IMG/VR virus record: IMGVR_UViG_3300035070_001007
Span: 1-27,159 of that record
Reading direction: 5' to 3' (one strand)
Origin: a virus
DNA: 27,159 nt
Within the stretch, counting starts at the first letter, position 1, and each line of letters opens with the position of its first letter. A program made the translations under genes and the position numbers. Below, in pieces: positions 13,801 through 21,494 of the stretch. Under the pieces are notes generated by a model. The model worked only from the letters and a program-made list of their open reading frames with translations. It was not told where the DNA came from and made no database searches.

Positions 13801-14182
13801 TGCACCTGCCAGGGACACGGCCAAGAAGTTTTGGTCTTCGCAGGGGTACACTTGTACGGACCATGCCGATGAATATGACGTGGATCTTGTTGTGGAGAAA
13901 GATAATAAACGGTTCTACTGCGAGGTAGAGGTAAAGACCACCTGGCACGGGCAGGAGTTCCACTATGACACGCTACATATCCCTGCCCGTAAGGCTAAGT
14001 TTCTATCTAAACCAACTCAGTTTATGGTGTTCAATAATAGTATGACTAGAGCGGCTATAGTAGGCCGTAATAAGTTGTTAGGTTCTGCTACTATTGAGGT
14101 TCCTAATAGGAAGATTGCTTTCGGGGAACGGTTCTTTGATGTACCCAAGGAAGATCTATTTTTTGTACCTATAGAAATATAA
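13760..14182 (+). CDS. PD-(D/E)XK nuclease-like protein
   Basis: I chose ATG 13760, giving 140 aa. The frame is open from 13628, but that part overlaps the RMF-like gene and does not read like protein. The fold is suggested by YDVDLVVEKDNKRFYCEVEVK, with Asp42, Glu57 and Lys59 on consecutive strands, as in restriction-endonuclease-like proteins. An aromatic and basic tail follows. It may act on DNA ends or foreign DNA. Its exact class is unknown. It is the last rightward gene, with its stop within a leftward terminator hairpin. Confidence 0.65.
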   Translation: MYKAFQKSIFNKYDAPARDTAKKFWSSQGYTCTDHADEYDVDLVVEKDNKRFYCEVEVKTTWHGQEFHYDTLHIPARKAKFLSKPTQFMVFNNSMTRAAIVGRNKLLGSATIEVPNRKIAFGERFFDVPKEDLFFVPIEI

Positions 14183-14214
14183 AAGGCCCCCAAGTCTATT
14201 GACCTAGGAGCCTT
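14174..14214 (-). terminator. terminator of the leftward virion operon
   Basis: Read leftward, AAGGCTCC (14214-14207) pairs with GGGGCCTT (14190-14183) with one G-T wobble, then comes a U-rich tail TTATATTTC. On the + strand the same stem has a C-A mismatch, so it fits leftward use. A second hairpin, AACGGGG / CCCCGTT (14234-14253), lies between the convergent operons. Confidence 0.65.
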
Positions 14215-14265
14215 GTAATTCTATAATATATTTAACGGGGTTGGTCCCCCGTTTAGCTAGTAAGA

Positions 14266-14296
14266 AGCCCTCAGATTTCGGTCTGGGGGTTTTTCT
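14266..14296 (+). terminator. terminator of the rightward operon
   Basis: CCCTCAGA (14268-14275) pairs with TCTGGGGG (14282-14289) around a 6-nt loop and is followed by TTTTTCTTT. It stops rightward transcription just before the 3' end of the convergent 1208-aa gene. Confidence 0.8.
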
Positions 14297-17200
14297 TTAC
14301 CTGCCTAGCCCCAGCATTTCGATTGTCTGATCCCCAATTTTTCTTAGTGTGGACCTGGCATCTTCTACCGTGCCATCTACGGCGTCAGCCCCATCAATGA
14401 CGTATTCGTCCCAGGATTTGTATGTATCTTCTCTGTCTGCTTCCGCATATTTTCCTATACGAATACCTAAAGAGAACATTTCATCGTACATATCACGGGG
14501 TAGTCGAAATGGTCCTATTCCCTTAGTAGCCCTGCGCTTCTCAAGCTTATCTATGACTTGTAGGGCAAGCTTACTGTCGGCTACTACAACGTCCATAGCA
14601 ATCTCATACCGATTAGCAATGTCTAGCTTTTCTGCCGCAAGTCTACCCGCTGTTCTTGCCTGAGTACCTATACGGTTAAGTGGCCCTACAATCACGTTGA
14701 TCATAGTATTAATTGCATTTTGGTATTGCTGGATTTCTGGTGTTCCAGATGAACCCGGTAAGGCTTTAGAGTTACGCTTTGCTTGGCTTTCGGACGCAGA
14801 TGTCAAAATAGTCTTAATGACATTATTTAACTCAGGCTCACCCGCAAGGATGATTTCCCCTGACGCCGCAAGCCCTGTATTTTCTTTAAGTATGTTGCGA
14901 ACTTTAGCTACGCTAGTTATCGGTGCGCCAGAAGATGTCTGCCCCGCAGTAAATGCTTTCTCCCTCAACTCTTGTAAGTAAAGTTTCTTCAGCCCACCCT
15001 GCACAACAGGGTTGTTGTCCGTAGCGTTTAGTATTGCTTGCACACTATCCGCACCATTAGAAGAATTAAGCATAGAGATTATCTTATTCTCTACATTTGC
15101 AGAGGGCATTCCTGGTACAAAGTCATCCACAAATCCAGAAATTAATTTAGAAAAAGCATCGTTCTGCATAGCTGCAAATTGCTCTTGTGCTTGCACTAAC
15201 GTGTCTGAAACAGACTCTCCTGTTTGCCTAGAATTCTTAATTCTGCTTTCTAGCAAGTCTAGTTCCATTGCCAGAGTATCGAAGTTGCCTCGCATTTGGT
15301 CAGCGTACCCTCGAATGGTGGCACTAAGAGTAGCAGGATCTATGTTGTTAATACCGTCTTTGGTGATCTGGGCGTATAAATCCTCAAACGTCCTAGCGAC
15401 TATATATTCTTGAACAGTCTCTGGGCTTGCGCCTAAATCTGATACTTCCAGTGCTTTTACCAACTGCTCTACTTCTTCAGAAGCGCCAGACTCAAGGATA
15501 TTGGTAACCTGTCCTTGGGACTGTACTGTTTCTGCTACAGGATTAATACCTCTGCCACGGGTATCTTTAAATGTCTGGTAAGTATCCGTTAGTGGAGCAT
15601 CTCCCCACAAAGGAATAAAGTCACGTTTATAGTAATTCATAGCATTTGTGGCAGCGTCTTTAGCTTCTGGGTTGTTATTAGCCACAAACTCAACCTGGTC
15701 ATCGATATACTTAACCACAGATCTTAGGCGAGTACCTACAGGCCCTTTACCACTATTATAAGCTTCTTCCGCTAGAGCAGATATTGCAGGACGAATATCA
15801 TTATATAGACGTTTGAAATCTACCCCCGCCTCAAATAATTCTTCTCCTAAATCTGCAATATCTGTTGGCGCTTTAGTAACGGGGTTACCAAATTGATCTA
15901 GAATAGTACTGGGGGCCTCATCACCAGGTTTAGCTTTTTTGTATGCCGCCTTAATTGTAGCAACTAATCGGGACTGCAAGAATTCCGCACCCTCAGTACC
16001 AAACTGATCTAGGTTTGTAGATAATTCATCAATTAAGTTTCCGAAACCTTCATAATCAAATCTAGCACCTTCAGGTATCGCATTAAACAGATCGTTTTTC
16101 TGTTTGGTCATGCGCTCCGCTTCATCGATAAGCGTGGTCGCTATTTCTTTTTTCTTTGCTACTGATAAGGCGCTAACTTCAGAGGATGAAACTTTACCTA
16201 GTCGGCTTAAAGCCGGGGATAAGTTAGGGTCACTAAGTATGTTATTTAGCGCAGCTTCATTATCAGTCTTAATTGCCTCTTCTGCTTCAAATATACTACG
16301 TTGTTGTTTCAGAATTCGGCTGTCATTACTTCCAACAATACCTTCTACCGCATCGTCCATAGTAGAACCTACAGGTAATGCGGCGTCAGCCTCTTCCTGG
16401 AGAATTCTATCTGTCTGCACGTTAATGGCGTTTGCTTGCTGGTTAAGTGCGCCCTGGTTTTTAGAACTACTTACAATACCGCTACGGATTTGCTGAATTC
16501 TTGCCTGTGTTTGCGGAGTTACTGCTTCCCCCGCTTCTAGGGCAGAGAATACATCTAGCACCAGGTCATTATTTTGTTTGCTTGCCTTGGTCTGATCGAT
16601 CAGAAGAGTACTGTTCTTTCTAATCACTTCGATAAGTTGCTGCCGTGCAGTTTCCATATCCTGTTTTGTGGAAGATGCTTGCACCGCAGATAAATCCGAA
16701 AGGATGTTATCCATAGCAGAAGTCATTTTAGAGCCGTCACCTTCAAATAGTGACCGGGCAATTGCTCCTACAGAAGCTTCGTTAACAAAGTCGGCAATTT
16801 TCAGACCTCCTTTAAGCGCCGTATCCATAGCACCTGACATGATCAAACTATCTACAAAGATGTTCATTCGAGCAGCTAGGATCTGTTCTGCTTTAGGATC
16901 GTTAGGGTCTACATCAAATGGCGCTATGTACGCCTCAGTATTTGTGTCAGCGCCTAACGCAACCCCTAGGTCACCCCCTGAGTATTTTAAAAGTTGCCGG
17001 GTAGGTTCATACGCTTTTTCAATTACAGGTTGCCCCACCTTCATCCAGGTAGTTGTTTTTGAAATAGGGGACATAAATCTTTTTAATAGGAACTCCCCTC
17101 CTTCTACCGCTGCATCTGATACAAGCTTACCTGTGAAGAATGATGCAGCTAGACCCACACCTTCACCTGTCACAGCATCAAACTTAGAAAAGCCTGATGA

Positions 17201-17923
17201 CGTTCTAGGTATAGTGTCTGTCCATTCCACGAAGGACGTATCAAGCCCCACTTTATCTGCGGCAATGTCGCCTAGAGCGGCTATAAATTCTACTGTGTTA
17301 GTTAAGCTGTCGGTAACTTCATTTATTAGACGTGTACCTTCATTAACCCCGGCAGGTTTATCGGCGTAGTAGTCGGGACGTAACCTGCGAACTGTTTCGT
17401 TCCAGACATCTTGAATAATAGGTACTGATGTACCTGACCTAGCAGGATAGTAGACTATAAAGCTTTTTCCTGACACGGGGTCGTTATAAGTTAAGTTTCC
17501 TGTAGTAGGATCAATAACTGTGTCCTCATTGTCTGCATAAGCGTTATATATCTCAAATGCGGATACTTCTGCGTCAGGCTCTCTATTTTCAAAGCTGTCT
17601 TCTTTGTACCCTATTTTTAAGCCATCGTACATATCAGTACCTGGCTGGCCTATATACGCTTTGGAGCCATCCCCTTCCGGCGCTTGCATTTCCTGTCCAA
17701 TAGAGTCGCTATATGCTTGGATCTCTTCGTTTGTGAAACCCGCAGCCTCTAGATCCGCAGCCTCGTATCCCCCTTGCATATTGGTTAATTCACTAGCGTA
17801 GGATACTAACTCAGGGTTTACCGTAGGCTCTTCAGGGGGATCTTCTTCATCGAACTGATCAAAAATATTAGGCTCTGTAGAGGTCGAATCTTCTTCATCG
17901 AACTGATCAAAGATGTTTGCCAT
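14297..17923 (-). CDS. large internal/ejection-type virion protein (1208 aa)
   Basis: This is the last gene of the leftward virion operon. The N-terminus carries a perfect tandem peptide, NIFDQFDEED, at residues 3-12 and 19-28. The rest is mostly helical, with long Ala/Glu/Gln-rich stretches, and has no signal peptide. No enzyme motif is recognised. Length, position next to a large lysozyme-domain protein and helical make-up fit podovirus internal core proteins that are ejected with the DNA (functional analogue of T7 gp15/gp16), though this is inference. It starts 2 nt after the stop of the 954-aa gene. Confidence 0.72.
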   Translation of the reverse strand: MANIFDQFDEEDSTSTEPNIFDQFDEEDPPEEPTVNPELVSYASELTNMQGGYEAADLEAAGFTNEEIQAYSDSIGQEMQAPEGDGSKAYIGQPGTDMYDGLKIGYKEDSFENREPDAEVSAFEIYNAYADNEDTVIDPTTGNLTYNDPVSGKSFIVYYPARSGTSVPIIQDVWNETVRRLRPDYYADKPAGVNEGTRLINEVTDSLTNTVEFIAALGDIAADKVGLDTSFVEWTDTIPRTSSGFSKFDAVTGEGVGLAASFFTGKLVSDAAVEGGEFLLKRFMSPISKTTTWMKVGQPVIEKAYEPTRQLLKYSGGDLGVALGADTNTEAYIAPFDVDPNDPKAEQILAARMNIFVDSLIMSGAMDTALKGGLKIADFVNEASVGAIARSLFEGDGSKMTSAMDNILSDLSAVQASSTKQDMETARQQLIEVIRKNSTLLIDQTKASKQNNDLVLDVFSALEAGEAVTPQTQARIQQIRSGIVSSSKNQGALNQQANAINVQTDRILQEEADAALPVGSTMDDAVEGIVGSNDSRILKQQRSIFEAEEAIKTDNEAALNNILSDPNLSPALSRLGKVSSSEVSALSVAKKKEIATTLIDEAERMTKQKNDLFNAIPEGARFDYEGFGNLIDELSTNLDQFGTEGAEFLQSRLVATIKAAYKKAKPGDEAPSTILDQFGNPVTKAPTDIADLGEELFEAGVDFKRLYNDIRPAISALAEEAYNSGKGPVGTRLRSVVKYIDDQVEFVANNNPEAKDAATNAMNYYKRDFIPLWGDAPLTDTYQTFKDTRGRGINPVAETVQSQGQVTNILESGASEEVEQLVKALEVSDLGASPETVQEYIVARTFEDLYAQITKDGINNIDPATLSATIRGYADQMRGNFDTLAMELDLLESRIKNSRQTGESVSDTLVQAQEQFAAMQNDAFSKLISGFVDDFVPGMPSANVENKIISMLNSSNGADSVQAILNATDNNPVVQGGLKKLYLQELREKAFTAGQTSSGAPITSVAKVRNILKENTGLAASGEIILAGEPELNNVIKTILTSASESQAKRNSKALPGSSGTPEIQQYQNAINTMINVIVGPLNRIGTQARTAGRLAAEKLDIANRYEIAMDVVVADSKLALQVIDKLEKRRATKGIGPFRLPRDMYDEMFSLGIRIGKYAEADREDTYKSWDEYVIDGADAVDGTVEDARSTLRKIGDQTIEMLGLGR

Positions 17924-17925
17924 TA

Positions 17926-20790
17926 TTACTTACCTCTTACTTGGCTTAGTACTTTATCGGCAGCACCTGGACCGAATTTTCGATCAAAGGCTGCTCTTTG
18001 GTTAGGATTTTTCCTCAGGAAGTCTATGGCTCCGCTACTAGGAGGTTTAAATTCTGGGGTATCTCCTGTACCTGTGGGCGGCTCTGTTTGCGTAGACGTA
18101 AACCGTTTGTAGTTATCTTTAAGTGTTTGGGATGATTGTGCCGCCACATAATCAGCCATATTTAAAGGCTCACTTACAGGTGAGAATCCGTAGTTGTCTT
18201 TAAACCCTTGGATCTGGCTTCCTGGCCCTACTACTTTGAAATGTTTCTGGTCGTAGGATTCAATCTTACCTGCCATATAATCTGTCAGGTTTTTCTTAAA
18301 TGCTTCCGCAGACCCTCCAGATGTTCGTACAATCTCCATGATTTTTCTGAAATCTTGGTTTGACATAGCGTTACCAGATTGTCCTTCCATGCGTCCAACT
18401 TGGAACGCTAAAGACAACATCTTAGCTTCAAACCGTGCAGTTGCGTCTGCCAAATTTTGTACATTGCCCGAAAGTACAGCGTCTAAGAACTTATTATCAA
18501 ATCCACCCTGTCTCTGTAGTTGGTCAAGGGTTATTTCATCATTTGTTTCAAATAACTCTTCAACAACACTGAGAACTTGCCCACCTGATCGTCCTGCGCT
18601 TGTTAAGAATTTAGCAAGTTTACCACCTGCACCTGCCACACGGGCATCGTCTTCTACAATTTCTATAGCTTGGGTAGCGGTATCCATACCTTCAGCAAGT
18701 GCGGTATTAGCAACACCTAATTCAGTGATTATTTTCTGAGTTTCAGTTCTAATGGTTTTAAATGCATCATTTTCATTTGTACCTAAAGGAAGTGCATTTG
18801 TGACCACAGTGCCTTCTGCATCTCTATAGCCTGTCTCACCTGGCTTCTGGTAAACAGTTTTATACTCAAATTTACCATCACCTAGAGGAACTTTCGCTTC
18901 AACGGTAACAATATTAAATCCGTTTTTCTCCGCTGCCGTTTGACGCTCAGAGTTTGCTTGTTGCTGCGCTTTAAGGTCTTCAAGTGCCTGAATTATGTTA
19001 TTACCCGCACCCTCTTTTTTAGCCAGAGATATTTGTGTCTCAGTTGTGTTAACGCTGGTAGCATTGTCTGCGTATTTACGATACAAGCCACTCTGCTCAA
19101 GTGCTTCTGCGGCAGCAATTTCACCTTTTAGAGCGGTTAACTCTGATGCAGGGGCATTGGCTTGTTCTGCAATACGCCTAATAGCATTGAGTTCCTGTGC
19201 TGACTTACCAACAAGATAGGTAGGTTCAAGCAGGTCTTTATAAGATGCTTCCCCATTCCTAATACTTTTTGCCATAGTAGTTGCTAGGTTAAAGTTAACT
19301 AGATCCCCTGCTTGGAAGAATTCTCTAGATTTTGCGGTCATTGCATCCGCACTGCTAGATGCCTCTGATATCCAAGAGTAAGTATTAACATCACCTTCAT
19401 TAATACGAGCCGCTGCGGATCTGACAGTCGGGTCAGTAGAGTACTTAGCCACCAGCGCACGTTGATCTGAAGACATTTCTATCAGTTGTTTTTGTGTATA
19501 CTCTTTTCGTGCCTCTATAATGGGTAGTATATCTGTTGCTATGTTATCAGGTATTTCCATACCTTTGGCTTCAGCTAGATCTATGCGATCTTGTAATTTG
19601 CTGGCGGTCATATCGTCAGCCAACAAGACTTCCATTGAGAATAGTTCTTCAACCTTTTCTGTTTTCTGGAGTGCCTGTAGGTTTTCGCCCCGTTCATTAA
19701 AGAAAGTCATAAACTCTGGATCAACATCCAGTTTATTTGCGTTAATATTCGCATTTGTTGCAGACCAATCCTCAAAGGTTTTGATGCCTGAAATATCTAC
19801 AGGATCGAATTCACGACCTGGGGTGTTAAAGATAGCAGTTTTACCTCTCATCATAGAGCGATCTTCTACTACTGCACCTTCATCAAATGTTCCTGTTTCA
19901 ATCCCCGCAATAACAGACAGAACTTCCTCATCCGAAGCTTTCTTCAGGCCTTCCCAGATGTTACGCATTTCAGCAATACGCTCACCATCTGTTGTTTTGC
20001 CTTTCAAGCGATCCTGTGCATAACGCACAAATAGAGCATCCTGGGTTTTCTCATCGAAGATGGTATCATCGGTGATACCTAACTCATCTAATGTTCCGTT
20101 CTCTTTTAAGTCTTTTAACGTGTCACCAACAAACTGGTATTTACCTACAGGAGTAGACCCTAGACCTTGTTTTTTAGCCTCTGTTCCATCTGGCATGTTT
20201 TTCTTAGACCATGCGTGATATGAACCAGCGCCACGTTTCTGTTGAAACGCCATAACCTCACTAATAGGCATAGTGCTTACGTTGATGTCACTAAATTGAC
20301 TATTTTGCGATTGGTTAAGTAAGGCGTTAGAGCCACCTGCACCACTCTCTAAATCAGTAAGAATATTAGTGTTGCTAGGCAAACCTGGACCCTGCTCTGG
20401 GCCTATCATTTCTATGTTACCTTTATTAATACCACTTATGAAATAGTCATAAATCTTTGATTGATCTGCCCCGCCTTGGGCCATTACAAATGCCTGTTGA
20501 AATATCTCAGGAGAACTGGGAAGTTGCGCTTGGGCTATAGCTGCTTTTGCAGTGTTCCTGTTTTCTTGATCTTTTTCTTCTTTTTTACGTTGCTCTTCAC
20601 GAATTCGCTTACGTTCTTCTTTTTCTTCTGCAAGACGATCTTTTTCAGCCGCCGTATCATTGGCAGCATCCTGCATCCAGCTTTTAGCTACAATATCTGC
20701 GGCTGCGGCAAATCCTGTTGCTAAAGGACTTTCTTCTTTAGGTTTGTAGAAGCCACTATTTACTTTAGCCCGTGCATCACGCCAACTCAT
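17926..20790 (-). CDS. virion protein with lysozyme-like domain (954 aa)
   Basis: The 954-aa protein opens with a highly charged coiled-coil (residues 45-80, EEKEERKRIREEQRKKEE). Next comes a lysozyme-superfamily-like domain (about 173-284) with the recognisable STPVGKYQF and, later, an FDEKTQDALFVRYAQD helix, as in virion transglycosylases. Glu178 is a candidate catalytic residue, judged by eye. The long remainder is helical and Ala/Glu/Gln-rich. It is likely an internal virion protein that opens peptidoglycan during genome entry, as T7 gp16 does. It overlaps the previous gene by 14 nt. Confidence 0.75.
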   Translation of the reverse strand: MSWRDARAKVNSGFYKPKEESPLATGFAAAADIVAKSWMQDAANDTAAEKDRLAEEKEERKRIREEQRKKEEKDQENRNTAKAAIAQAQLPSSPEIFQQAFVMAQGGADQSKIYDYFISGINKGNIEMIGPEQGPGLPSNTNILTDLESGAGGSNALLNQSQNSQFSDINVSTMPISEVMAFQQKRGAGSYHAWSKKNMPDGTEAKKQGLGSTPVGKYQFVGDTLKDLKENGTLDELGITDDTIFDEKTQDALFVRYAQDRLKGKTTDGERIAEMRNIWEGLKKASDEEVLSVIAGIETGTFDEGAVVEDRSMMRGKTAIFNTPGREFDPVDISGIKTFEDWSATNANINANKLDVDPEFMTFFNERGENLQALQKTEKVEELFSMEVLLADDMTASKLQDRIDLAEAKGMEIPDNIATDILPIIEARKEYTQKQLIEMSSDQRALVAKYSTDPTVRSAAARINEGDVNTYSWISEASSSADAMTAKSREFFQAGDLVNFNLATTMAKSIRNGEASYKDLLEPTYLVGKSAQELNAIRRIAEQANAPASELTALKGEIAAAEALEQSGLYRKYADNATSVNTTETQISLAKKEGAGNNIIQALEDLKAQQQANSERQTAAEKNGFNIVTVEAKVPLGDGKFEYKTVYQKPGETGYRDAEGTVVTNALPLGTNENDAFKTIRTETQKIITELGVANTALAEGMDTATQAIEIVEDDARVAGAGGKLAKFLTSAGRSGGQVLSVVEELFETNDEITLDQLQRQGGFDNKFLDAVLSGNVQNLADATARFEAKMLSLAFQVGRMEGQSGNAMSNQDFRKIMEIVRTSGGSAEAFKKNLTDYMAGKIESYDQKHFKVVGPGSQIQGFKDNYGFSPVSEPLNMADYVAAQSSQTLKDNYKRFTSTQTEPPTGTGDTPEFKPPSSGAIDFLRKNPNQRAAFDRKFGPGAADKVLSQVRGK

Positions 20791-21328
20791 CTGTAGGCTC
20801 CTCTTCTTCTACCATGCCCAACATTGCAGCCTGTTCGTCCTCAGACGCAGCCCCATCGTCTATAGGCGCACCCATAAGACCACCTTCTGGGATGACAGGG
20901 GCTTCCTCTAGAACCTCTAGGGTTTCTTCCTCATCATCCTCATAAATGCCCAGCGCCATTTTAAGAGAGGTAGGAGTGATGCTAATACGATCTTTGTCGC
21001 CAACTCCCATGTCGTACTTAATTTCTTGCTCATCAGCGATAATGCTAATGTATCGTGCTATTGGTCCTGCCATCAGTATAGCCAAATCAATAGAAAACTT
21101 ACCCCGAGATATACCTTGCATCAGGAGAGATGTTACAACCGTGGATACATGGGCATCTATTTCTAGCAGTGAGAATACCAGTTCAATCTGCTCTGGTTCT
21201 TTCATCTTAGTGATCATGTAGTCCACACCTTCATCATAATTCACGATGTCAGGGGGCCTATGCCAAGGGTAGTTTCGTGTATCGGCGGCGTAGTTAGCAC
21301 CCGCTATTGGGGCATCAAACATCTTCAT
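20777..21328 (-). CDS. virion-module protein of unknown function (183 aa)
   Basis: The 183-aa protein starts MKMFDAPIAGANYAADTRN, has a helical centre with a long hydrophobic run (about residues 56-95, not a clear membrane segment), and ends in a strongly acidic tail (EDDEEETLEVLEEAP ... EEEEPTDELA). No family is recognised. It lies between the S74-domain protein and the lysozyme-domain protein and overlaps both neighbours by about 14 nt. A minor structural or assembly protein is likely, by position only. Confidence 0.7.
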   Translation of the reverse strand: MKMFDAPIAGANYAADTRNYPWHRPPDIVNYDEGVDYMITKMKEPEQIELVFSLLEIDAHVSTVVTSLLMQGISRGKFSIDLAILMAGPIARYISIIADEQEIKYDMGVGDKDRISITPTSLKMALGIYEDDEEETLEVLEEAPVIPEGGLMGAPIDDGAASEDEQAAMLGMVEEEEPTDELA

Positions 21329-21494
21329 CTACGCTCTCCTCTTCTTTAACTTCCCCCAGGATCATTTCTTCCAACTCATCAAAGTACTCAGGGGTATGAA
21401 ATATTCCGCCCTCCGACATTTCATCAGTAGCACTGGGCGTCTTACCTTGCATAAATGCCTTGATGGATTTTTTTACGGCGTCTTCAAACTTCAT
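21315..21494 (-). CDS. orphan small acidic protein (59 aa)
   Basis: This 59-aa ORF starts in an ATGA overlap with the stop of the S74-domain gene (21491-21494) and ends 14 nt inside the next gene. It begins MKFEDAVKKSIKAFMQGKTP and ends in an acidic tail EEESVDEDV. It has no recognised family. Overlap at both ends and use of the same strand support a translated gene. It may act with the acidic 183-aa protein encoded next. Confidence 0.65.
   Translation of the reverse strand: MKFEDAVKKSIKAFMQGKTPSATDEMSEGGIFHTPEYFDELEEMILGEVKEEESVDEDV

Noticed and set aside
16668-17369. Long + strand frame (233 codons) opposite the 1208-aa gene
   Set aside because: It is an antisense shadow: Ser/Pro/Ala-rich, no ribosome site, opposite a long intact leftward gene.
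19520-20023. Long + strand frame (167 codons) opposite the 954-aa gene
   Set aside because: Serine-rich antisense shadow without a ribosome site. The leftward frame has recognisable domains.
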